Shown one piece after another: positions 8,310 to 15,163 of a DNA stretch of 22,805 nt. Origin of the DNA: Balneolales bacterium (GTDB lineage Bacteria > Bacteroidota > Rhodothermia > Balneolales > Natronogracilivirgulaceae); assembly GCA_007135895.1 (NCBI GenBank), contig SLHZ01000046.1:1-22805 (forward strand). The letters are read 5' to 3'. The position numbers and the translations under genes were made by a program. Positions within the stretch are counted from its first letter, which is position 1, and each line of letters starts with the position of its first letter. The notes beneath the pieces were generated by a model. That model ran no database searches. It was not told the origin of the DNA and saw nothing but the letters and a program-made list of their open reading frames with translations.

Positions 8310-8461
8310 CATGCATTATTCAACAGCATGCCCGGAAATCTTCACTCATACAGCGAAGACCACCGGACATGGCCGGACATGTATTATTCCTGTGTCATGC
8401 GCGGAGACCGTTGCCCATGCAGCAAAATCCATGGGATGCATAACCAGACCGCATGCCCGGA
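8310..8461. repeat. CATG-rich degenerate repeat between M13 and kbl
   Basis: Eight CATG tetramers occur in about 146 bp, at 8310, 8327, 8368, 8379, 8396, 8416, 8430 and 8452. A longer imperfect duplication with an offset of about 69 bp is visible: CATGCATTATTC at 8310 recurs as CATGTATTATTC at 8379, and CATGCCCGGA at 8327 recurs as CATGCGCGGA at 8396 and again exactly at 8452. This region (8271-8495) holds no credible gene. A short A6/T6 inverted repeat (8271-8276 with 8282-8287) and ACGAT/ATCGT (8296-8308) follow the M13 stop but do not make a convincing terminator. Confidence 0.45.
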
Positions 8462-8495
8462 GACTCCATATCACTAATCATTGAATCAGAAGCCT

Positions 8496-9689
8496 ATGTA
8501 CGGATCCCTGAAATCATTTCTTGAAAACGAAATCCGGAACATCAAAAACGACGGACTCTACAAAGAGGAGCGAATTATTACCACTCCGCAGGACGCGGTC
8601 ATTCGGACCGATGACGGCAGGGAGGTCCTGAATTTCTGCGCCAACAACTATCTTGGGCTCTCCTCCCACCCGAAAATTATCGAGGCGGCGCACCAGGCGA
8701 TCGACGAGCGTGGATACGGCATGTCCTCGGTGCGTTTCATCTGCGGAACCCAGGATATCCACCGTATTCTGGAGCGAAAAATCGCCGATTTCCTCGGAAT
8801 GGAGGATGCCATCCTCTACGCGGCCGCATTTGATGCCAACGGTGGCGTCTTTGAGCCGCTTTTCGGTCCGGAAGATGCCATCATTTCCGACCAGCTCAAC
8901 CATGCTTCCATCATCGATGGGGTCCGCCTGACCAAATGCCGCCGTTTTGTTTTCAAGCACAACGATATGGACGATCTGGAGGCAAAACTAAAGGAAGCCT
9001 CCGACGCCCGGTTCCGGGTCATCGCCACCGACGGGGTCTTTTCGATGGACGGTACCATCGCCCAGCTGGATAAAATTTGTGATCTGGCCGAGCAATATGA
9101 CGCCCTGGTTCTCAGCGATGAATGCCATTCCACCGGTTTTGTCGGCAAGACAGGACGGGGTGTACACGAACATTGTGGTGTGATGGGCCGCATGGATATC
9201 ATCACCGGCACCTTCGGCAAAGCCCTGGGAGGTGCCTCCGGCGGCTTCACGGCAGCCCACAAGGAGATCGTGGATCTCTTGCGGCAGCGCTCCCGACCCT
9301 ATCTCTTTTCCAACACCCTGGCCCCATCCATCGTGGGGGCTTCCATCGCCGTGCTGGACCTCATCGGCGCAACCAGCGAGCTGCGTGACCGGCTCGAAGA
9401 CAACGCCCGGTATTTCCGGACCAGGATGACCGAAGCCGGATTCGACATCAAGCCGGGAGAGCACCCCATCGTCCCGGTAATGCTGTATGATGCAAAGGTG
9501 GCCCAGCAATTCGCGGCAAAGCTGCTCGATGAGGGGATTTATGTAATCGGCTTCTACTACCCGGTCGTCCCCAAAGGCCAGGCCCGGATCCGGGTCCAGC
9601 TCTCGGCTGTCCACGATCGAAGCCATCTGGACCGCGCCATTGAAGCCTTCTGCAAAGCCGGCAAAGAACTCGGTGTGCTAGGGTCATGA
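8496..9689 (+). CDS. kbl: Glycine C-acetyltransferase (2-amino-3-ketobutyrate CoA ligase)
   Basis: A 397-residue PLP enzyme of the alpha-oxoamine synthase family. It cleaves 2-amino-3-ketobutyrate with CoA to glycine and acetyl-CoA, the second step of threonine breakdown. I choose ATG 8496 because it gives MYGSLKSFLENEIRNI and the length usual for Kbl (about 395-398); an in-frame TTG at 8481 is possible. From this start the PLP lysine is K242 in TGTFGKALGGASGG, SDECHSTG (207-214) supplies the aspartate facing the pyridine nitrogen, and DQLNHASI holds H136. GLYKEERIITTPQ near the N-terminus and the final domain with GFYYPVVPKGQARIRVQ match Kbl rather than KBL-like BioF. The next gene, an SDR threonine dehydrogenase, completes the pathway and supports this assignment over BioF or HemA. 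Confidence 0.95.
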   Translation: MYGSLKSFLENEIRNIKNDGLYKEERIITTPQDAVIRTDDGREVLNFCANNYLGLSSHPKIIEAAHQAIDERGYGMSSVRFICGTQDIHRILERKIADFLGMEDAILYAAAFDANGGVFEPLFGPEDAIISDQLNHASIIDGVRLTKCRRFVFKHNDMDDLEAKLKEASDARFRVIATDGVFSMDGTIAQLDKICDLAEQYDALVLSDECHSTGFVGKTGRGVHEHCGVMGRMDIITGTFGKALGGASGGFTAAHKEIVDLLRQRSRPYLFSNTLAPSIVGASIAVLDLIGATSELRDRLEDNARYFRTRMTEAGFDIKPGEHPIVPVMLYDAKVAQQFAAKLLDEGIYVIGFYYPVVPKGQARIRVQLSAVHDRSHLDRAIEAFCKAGKELGVLGS

Positions 9690-9736
9690 GCCCTTACCAT
9701 AAATGACCCTTAACCATAAACGACTTTTTGCCCTAA
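9686..9736. repeat. Three 17-bp tandem units starting at the kbl stop codon
   Basis: Units start at 9686, 9703 and 9720. The first two begin ATGA and end ACCATAA and match at about 14 of 17 positions; the third is more diverged (about 11 of 17). The stop codon of kbl (9687-9689) is inside the first unit. A partial fourth CAGCCCTT follows, then a small inverted repeat TCTCC-ACT-GGAGA at 9745-9757. Confidence 0.6.
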
Positions 9737-9811
9737 GCAGCCCTTCTCCACTGGAGAAAACAGTACCCTTTACATTCCCAACCCGCAAAATCTTCCAAAA
9801 AAACATATCCG

Positions 9812-10750
9812 TTGGCTAAAAAGAAAGATAACATCCTCCTGACCGGTGCTGCCGGTCAGCTCGGCATTGAACTCACGGCACGGCTCCGGGAACAGGCGGA
9901 TGTCGATAAAATCGTCCTTACCGATATCCGGCATAACCAGGCCCTGGCCGAAAACGGGATCTTCGAGACACTCGACGTGCTTGACAAGGATCGTCTTTGG
10001 GACACCTTGCAGCGTCACAAAATCAACAGGATCTACCACCTGGCCGCCATTCTTTCGGCCAGTGGGGAAAGCAATATCATGGCGGCCTGGAAACTGAACA
10101 TGGACGGACTGCTCAATGTGCTCGATACGGCCCGGGAGATCAACGGATTTCGTGTATTCTGGCCCAGTTCCATTGCCGTCTTCGGTTCAGATGCCCAACG
10201 CCAAAACACTCCGCAGGACAGTCCGCTCAATCCTTCGACCGCCTACGGCATCAGCAAGGTCGCCGGTGAACAGTGGTGCGCCTACTACCACCGGCGCTTC
10301 GGTGTGGATGTCCGAAGCGTGCGATACCCCGGCCTGATCGGGTACCGGTCGAAACCCGGTGGCGGAACTACCGACTATGCCGTCGAAATTTTCCATGCCA
10401 TCCATTCCGATGAACCGTACAGCTGCCCGCTTCAAGGTGACACGAGACTGCCCATGATGTACATGGATGATGCCGTCAGAGCCGCCATCGAACTGATGGA
10501 AGCACGTCCTGACGATATCCGCATCCGGACCAGTTACAATTTGGCGGCCATGAGCTTTACCCCCCGTGAAATAACGGAGGAAATCCGGCGGTACCACCCC
10601 GGTTTCCAAACAGAATACGAGCCCGACCATCGGGAAGAAATTGCATCCAGCTGGCCGGAGAGTATAGATGACCGGGCGGCCCGCGAGCAATGGGGCTGGG
10701 ATCATGAGTTTGATCTGAAAGCCATGGTCCGGATCATGATCCATCAGTAA
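9812..10750 (+). CDS. SDR-type L-threonine 3-dehydrogenase (epimerase-like)
   Basis: A 312-residue NAD-dependent extended-SDR enzyme. It resembles the short-chain threonine dehydrogenases known from Flavobacterium and Thermoplasma, which oxidise threonine to 2-amino-3-ketobutyrate. The Rossmann motif GAAGQLG is at residues 12-18, and the catalytic Y145xxxK149 lies in YGISK, with serines in WPSSIAVFG (118-120 region). GGGTTDYAVEIFHAI and the PMMYMDDAVRAAIELME stretch are hallmarks of the threonine-dehydrogenase branch, as is SWPESIDDRAAREQWGW near the end. The start is a TTG at 9812; no in-frame ATG lies near it. It follows kbl by 122 bp on the same strand, so together they convert threonine to glycine and acetyl-CoA. 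A generic UDP-sugar epimerase is the alternative, made unlikely by the neighbour and these motifs. Confidence 0.9.
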   Translation: MAKKKDNILLTGAAGQLGIELTARLREQADVDKIVLTDIRHNQALAENGIFETLDVLDKDRLWDTLQRHKINRIYHLAAILSASGESNIMAAWKLNMDGLLNVLDTAREINGFRVFWPSSIAVFGSDAQRQNTPQDSPLNPSTAYGISKVAGEQWCAYYHRRFGVDVRSVRYPGLIGYRSKPGGGTTDYAVEIFHAIHSDEPYSCPLQGDTRLPMMYMDDAVRAAIELMEARPDDIRIRTSYNLAAMSFTPREITEEIRRYHPGFQTEYEPDHREEIASSWPESIDDRAAREQWGWDHEFDLKAMVRIMIHQ

Positions 10751-10768
10751 GCACCATTTTTTCCGGAT

Positions 10769-10788
10769 AAAAAATTTATTTACTTTGC
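10769..10788 (+). promoter_or_regulatory. Possible promoter upstream of the fabH-type gene
   Basis: The 106-bp spacer after the threonine dehydrogenase gene contains an A/T-rich tract ending TTTACTTTG. This is one base short of the Bacteroidota -7 element TAnnTTTG, and no clear upstream TTG element sits at the proper distance. A tentative call only. Confidence 0.25.
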
Positions 10789-10842
10789 CTTAAACCGAGG
10801 GCTTGTTATATCCTACATCATTTGTTCCTTCAATACCACAAC

Positions 10843-10847
10843 GGAGG
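10843..10847 (+). promoter_or_regulatory. Ribosome binding site GGAGG for the KAS III gene
   Basis: GGAGG lies nine bases ahead of ATG 10857. It decides the start in favour of 10857 over the in-frame TTG at 10803, which would add 18 residues. It is the only strong Shine-Dalgarno sequence I see in the window. Confidence 0.75.
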
Positions 10848-10856
10848 TTGCCTGCT

Positions 10857-11858
10857 ATGAAAATGTCCCGAATTTCCGGTGTTGGCCGCTATGTCCCGGA
10901 ACGTATCGTCACCAACAGGGAATTGGCCCAAATATTGGATGTAGAAGAAGAATGGATTGAAAAACTGACCGGCGTCAAGCAACGCCACTGGATTACAGAA
11001 GGCGTAAAACTGAGTGATATGGCCCGAAGTGCCGCTCTGCAGGCTATCGATCAGGCCGGCTTGCGCCCCCAGGATATCGGTCTCGTCATTTTTTCCACTT
11101 TGAGTTCGGATCACATGTTCCCGGGTGGCGGCTGCCAGCTTCAGGAACAGCTGGACATGGGAACTGCTCCGGCCATCGATATCCGCAATGTCTGCAGTGG
11201 CTTCATCTACGGCCTCTCCATCGCCGACCAGTATATCAAGACCGGGATGTATCAGCATGTTCTTCTTGTCGCGGCCGAGCTGCAAAGCACCTCTCTGGAC
11301 CTTACCAACCGCGGTAAAAACATATCCATTCTTTTTGCTGACGGGGCCGGAGCCGCCGTTATCAGCGCCACCGACCGGGAGGAACCCGGCATTCTCAATA
11401 CTCAGATCTACGCCGAGGGAGCACATTTCAAAAAACTTTGGGCCGATGCACCCTCACCCAATGATCCCCGGCGCCTGACCAAAGAGCTGATCGATTCCGA
11501 GAGAATCTATCCCTACATGGACGGCCGTACGGTCTTTAAACATGCCGTGACACGATTTCCCGAAGCAATTCTGGAGTCGCTGGAAAAAGCCGGTAAAACA
11601 GTGGACGATCTAAAGCTGATTATTCCCCATCAGGCTAACCTGCGCATTACGGAGATGACCGTCCGGAAACTGAAGATTGAAAAAGAGAAAGCCTACAGTA
11701 ATATCGAATACTACGGCAACACAACCTCGGCATCCATTCCCATCGCCTTGAGTGAAGCGCATGAGAAAGGCCTGATTCGTGAAAACGACCTGGTCTGCCT
11801 GGTGGCCTTCGGCGCCGGATTTGCCTGGGGATCAGCCCTCATTCGCTGGCAAGACTGA
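10857..11858 (+). CDS. fabH: 3-oxoacyl-ACP synthase III (KAS III / FabH family)
   Basis: A 333-residue thiolase-fold enzyme starting at ATG 10857, which follows a good GGAGG. FabH condenses acetyl-CoA with malonyl-ACP to begin fatty-acid synthesis. The triad is complete: C113 in RNVCSGFIYG, H258 in IIPHQANLRI, and N288 in YYGNTTSAS. The end GAGFAWGSALIRW is the normal family terminus, so the gene is not truncated. It lies 106 bp after the threonine dehydrogenase gene and not among other fab genes, so it may be a second copy or a KAS III-like enzyme with another acyl primer (related families make alkyl ketones or secondary metabolites). The last codons and stop form the first part of a 33-bp tandem repeat that continues to the facing RND gene. 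Confidence 0.87.
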   Translation: MKMSRISGVGRYVPERIVTNRELAQILDVEEEWIEKLTGVKQRHWITEGVKLSDMARSAALQAIDQAGLRPQDIGLVIFSTLSSDHMFPGGGCQLQEQLDMGTAPAIDIRNVCSGFIYGLSIADQYIKTGMYQHVLLVAAELQSTSLDLTNRGKNISILFADGAGAAVISATDREEPGILNTQIYAEGAHFKKLWADAPSPNDPRRLTKELIDSERIYPYMDGRTVFKHAVTRFPEAILESLEKAGKTVDDLKLIIPHQANLRITEMTVRKLKIEKEKAYSNIEYYGNTTSASIPIALSEAHEKGLIRENDLVCLVAFGAGFAWGSALIRWQD

Positions 11859-12038
11859 GTCCGGTCAGCCCCCATTCTCGGGCAAAGCCGATTCCGGTCA
11901 GCTTCTATTCGCTGGCAAGGCTGAGTCTGATCAACCCATATTCACGAGCAAAGCCGATTCCGGTCAGCTTGTATTCGCTGCAAAAGCTGAGTCTGGTCAG
12001 TCCCCATTTACGGTTAATGCTGAGTCGAGTGAGAGTCC
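11841..12038. repeat. Six-copy 33-bp tandem array spanning two convergent stop codons
   Basis: Six units of exactly 33 bp start at 11841, 11874, 11907, 11940, 11973 and 12006, all beginning ATT with no indels. The units alternate: copies 1, 3 and 5 start ATTCGCTG, while copies 2 and 4 share GCAAAGCCGATTCCGGTCAG and match at about 30 of 33 positions. This gives a 66-bp higher-order period. Copy 1 contains the last codons and stop of fabH (stop 11856-11858). The stop of the opposing RND gene (11997-11999) lies in copy 5, and its last 13 codons lie in copy 6. Copies 3 and 5 re-create an IRxx-plus-stop ending in the fabH frame. One frame on the plus strand is open across the array, but no start or family supports a gene there. 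Confidence 0.9.
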
Positions 12039-15000
12039 TCTTTTGAGCAGTTCCCGTCGCTCACGGGATATGCCGATCACTACAGCCGGTACCACGAAGA
12101 GAGTGAGCAGCGTGGCAAAGGCGAGTCCGCCTATAACCGATTTGGCCAGAGGGCTCCATGTCTCCGATCCGGCACCTATTTCAAGCGCCAGCGGGATCAT
12201 GGAGAAGATGGTGGTCATGGCCGTGAGCAGGATCGGACGCATACGGCGCCGGCAAGCCTGAAGAAAGGTGATCAGGTAGATGCGATCGGCCGACCGGCCG
12301 GTACCCAGCAAGCCTTTGCCCGTCCGCTGATGGATATAGTCCACCAGAACAATACCGTTATTGACCACAATGCCGACCAGTATCACGATACCGATATAGG
12401 CCGGTACACTGAGCGGGGTATTGGTCACGAACAGGAAGAGCAGCGAACCAAAGAAAGCAAGCGGTACGGTAAACATAATGATGAAGGGGTCCCGGAAGTT
12501 TTCGAACAGTGACGCCATGACCATGTAGGTGAGCAGCAGCGCAAACAAAAAGGCAATGCGCATCTCACGGGCACTGTCATCCTGAAAACGCATTCGACCG
12601 CTGAAATCATAGCGATAGCCATCGGGCAGAACGATATCATTGGTGATGATGTCATCGATTACACGGCGGTACTGATCATGCTCGGCCCGAACGTTGACGC
12701 TCAGATCAAGCACCACTTCCCGGTCACGTCGTGAAATGCGCTGCAGGCTCTCCACCAGGTGGAATTCACCGACGGCCGTAATAGGCACACGAACATCCCC
12801 GAATTGGAGCAGCTCCATGGCAAAAAGGTCCTCGCGGTTCTGAAACCGGTCCCGCTGGTTTCGAACTTCTATAGGTATTTCACGTCCCTCTTCCAGGAAG
12901 AAACCGGCCCGGCTTCCCCGTGCCTGCGTACCGAAAGCGCTGGCCACTTCCATTGTGCGGACATCCATCCGCGCGATCCGTTCACGGTCGGGATGAAATT
13001 CAATCTCAGGACCGGGTCGTGATCGCGGGTTGCTCACCGATATCACTTCGGGTTCCTGCTTAAGGCGGTCTTCGATCCGGTACGAGAGCTCGCGAAGCGT
13101 CGGCATATCCGGCCCATAGAGGGTCATCTGAATGCCCCGGCCGGTGCCCCAGCGTCCGCCCCGCATTCCACCCGGACCAGAGCCGGAGACCGATACATTG
13201 AGCTCCACATCGGGATCATCAAACATCTGTTCGACCTGGGTTATGAGCTCCTCGGTCGAACGGCGGCGCTCACGATGATCGGTAAGCAGAACCTTCATCT
13301 GTCCCAGGTTGCTCTGGGTGGACCAGCGCTGACGGCCTATGCTCGTAATGACGGTCCGGACTTCCGGCAGTTCCAGCAGCCGGTCGGTATACTCCCTCAA
13401 CCGGTCGGCCGTGGTGACCAGCTGGGTTCCGGCCGGCAGTTCGACCCGCATGTCAAACTCACCCGTATCGCTTTCCGGAAAGAATTCACCCGGTATCGCC
13501 CGGAAGAAATAGAAGGAACCGCCCACTACCGCCACCACGAACAGTGCCACTACATATTTACGCCTCAGTATCCAGAAAAGGATCTTCCCGTAGTTGTTCT
13601 CCACCCGGGTAATCAGGCGGAACATTCGGTTCTTCTGACGAAACTGACCCGTTTTCATCACCAGTGACGCCAGAACCGGTATGAGAATGATGGAGGCCAG
13701 GAAGGAGCTGGTGATGGCAATCGAAATCGTCAGGGCCAAGTCGCGTGTCACGGTTCCGGTGACTCCGCTAACCCCCAGGATGGGAATAAAAACAGCCAAA
13801 GTGGTAAGGGTGGAACCAAGCAGGGCTCCGGCCACTTCGTTGGTTCCCTCCAAAGCTGCCCGGAAGCGGTCATGGCCCTGAACCAGCTTGTAGGCAATGC
13901 TTTCGGTCACGACAATGGAGTTGTCGACCAGCAAGCCGATAGCCAGGGCGAGTCCGGTAATGGAGATGATGTTGAGGGTGATGCCGGCAAAATACATGGC
14001 GGCAAATGTGGCGGTGATGGAGACCGGAATGCTCATCGCCACCACAAAGGCGATGCGCCAGCCGCCCATGAAGAGAAGCAGGATCACCACAACCACCGTC
14101 AGTGCGATCAATGCCGACTGCGCCAGATTATTGATCGAATTTTCGATGAATTCGCCTTCGTTGCTGAGCACCTGCATGCTGACACTGGCCGGAAGATGTT
14201 CGGCCATCGCATGCATCTGGTCCAGCACCGCTTTGGCTACATCCAGGGTATTGGCATCGGACTGTTTCTGAATCTGGACGGTCACACTGTTCTTGCCGTT
14301 GACCTCCTCCAGGGAGTTGATATCGGCATAGGTGTTCTCCACACGGGCCACATCGCCCACGCGTATCGGGACCCCGTCACTGGTGCGCCGTACGATGGTC
14401 TGCGCGATCTCATCGGTGGTCCTGTAAATCGACTCGGCACGAATGGAGTAGGTAATGCGATCGGTGACCAGACTTCCGATGGGCCGGTTGACATTGTTGT
14501 TGCGAATGGCGGACATGACCTGGGATGGAACTACCCGGTGCCGGCTCATCGCTTCGGGATCCAGGCTCACATAGAAGTTCCGCTGCAGGCCGCCACGGGT
14601 ATCGGCTGAGGCCACTCCGGGGATCCTTTCAAAACGGGGCTCAATGAAATCAATCGACAGCCGCCGCAGTTCGTCCAGTCCCAGCACCGCCGACTCCACA
14701 CTGAGTTGCATGATGGGTGATCGGTCCGGATCAAACTGGAATATGATGGGTTCGTTGGCTTCACGGGGCAGCAAAGGCCGTATGCGATCCATGGCCTCAC
14801 GGACTTTCATTTCGGTGGACTGAATATGGACGCCCGATTGAAGCCGCAATATGATAAAGGCGCCGCCACGCCGCACATTCGACTCAAGCTGGTCGATCCC
14901 CTCGACCCCCATGATCGCCCCCTCAATGGGTTCGACGATGAGCCGGCTCATATCATCCGGGGCTACGTTGGAATAATTGACCGATACGGCCAGGACCGGA

Positions 15001-15134
15001 ATGTTGAACTCCGGCATGAGTGTCACCCTGAGATTCGTCAGCGAAAACAGCCCGAAACCCATGACCATGATCGACATCATGAAAACGGTGACAGGCCGCT
15101 TCAGAATACGTTCGGTTATGGTGATTTTTCTCAT
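11997..15134 (-). CDS. RND efflux transporter permease (second of the operon)
   Basis: A 1045-residue inner-membrane RND (AcrB/HAE-type) pump driven by proton entry. The first helix lies in KRPVTVFMMSIMVMGFGLF (13-31), followed by a large periplasmic porter domain, helices 2-6 from about residue 340, a second periplasmic loop, and the last helices after FRDPFIIMFTVPLAFFGS. The helix 4 motif is GLLVDNSIVV with D404 and N405 where AcrB has two aspartates; a single acidic residue is common in this branch. A glycine-rich insertion (SGSGPGGMRGGRWGTGRG) occupies part of the second periplasmic domain. It begins 29 bp after the stop of the first RND gene, so the two are co-transcribed. Its final 13 codons lie in the 33-bp repeat array. 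The exported substrate is unknown. Confidence 0.93.
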   Translation of the reverse strand: MRKITITERILKRPVTVFMMSIMVMGFGLFSLTNLRVTLMPEFNIPVLAVSVNYSNVAPDDMSRLIVEPIEGAIMGVEGIDQLESNVRRGGAFIILRLQSGVHIQSTEMKVREAMDRIRPLLPREANEPIIFQFDPDRSPIMQLSVESAVLGLDELRRLSIDFIEPRFERIPGVASADTRGGLQRNFYVSLDPEAMSRHRVVPSQVMSAIRNNNVNRPIGSLVTDRITYSIRAESIYRTTDEIAQTIVRRTSDGVPIRVGDVARVENTYADINSLEEVNGKNSVTVQIQKQSDANTLDVAKAVLDQMHAMAEHLPASVSMQVLSNEGEFIENSINNLAQSALIALTVVVVILLLFMGGWRIAFVVAMSIPVSITATFAAMYFAGITLNIISITGLALAIGLLVDNSIVVTESIAYKLVQGHDRFRAALEGTNEVAGALLGSTLTTLAVFIPILGVSGVTGTVTRDLALTISIAITSSFLASIILIPVLASLVMKTGQFRQKNRMFRLITRVENNYGKILFWILRRKYVVALFVVAVVGGSFYFFRAIPGEFFPESDTGEFDMRVELPAGTQLVTTADRLREYTDRLLELPEVRTVITSIGRQRWSTQSNLGQMKVLLTDHRERRRSTEELITQVEQMFDDPDVELNVSVSGSGPGGMRGGRWGTGRGIQMTLYGPDMPTLRELSYRIEDRLKQEPEVISVSNPRSRPGPEIEFHPDRERIARMDVRTMEVASAFGTQARGSRAGFFLEEGREIPIEVRNQRDRFQNREDLFAMELLQFGDVRVPITAVGEFHLVESLQRISRRDREVVLDLSVNVRAEHDQYRRVIDDIITNDIVLPDGYRYDFSGRMRFQDDSAREMRIAFLFALLLTYMVMASLFENFRDPFIIMFTVPLAFFGSLLFLFVTNTPLSVPAYIGIVILVGIVVNNGIVLVDYIHQRTGKGLLGTGRSADRIYLITFLQACRRRMRPILLTAMTTIFSMIPLALEIGAGSETWSPLAKSVIGGLAFATLLTLFVVPAVVIGISRERRELLKRGLSLDSALTVNGD

Positions 15135-15163
15135 GGCTCTGGTTGTTGTGATTCCGGAGTAAC

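Noticed and set aside
8299..8484. Small 61-codon gene between M13 and kbl
   Set aside because: The frame covers the CATG-rich degenerate repeat, has no ribosome site and resembles no family.
11779..12261. 160-codon plus-strand frame translating the 33-bp array as 11-residue repeats (for example FAGKAESDQP)
   Set aside because: Its only ATG is inside fabH, it has no ribosome site, and its second half is antisense to the RND gene. The open frame follows from the unit length being a multiple of three.
13872..14609. 245-codon frame antisense to the second RND permease
   Set aside because: No recognisable domain and a His/Gly/Asp-rich composition typical of antisense frames over membrane genes.
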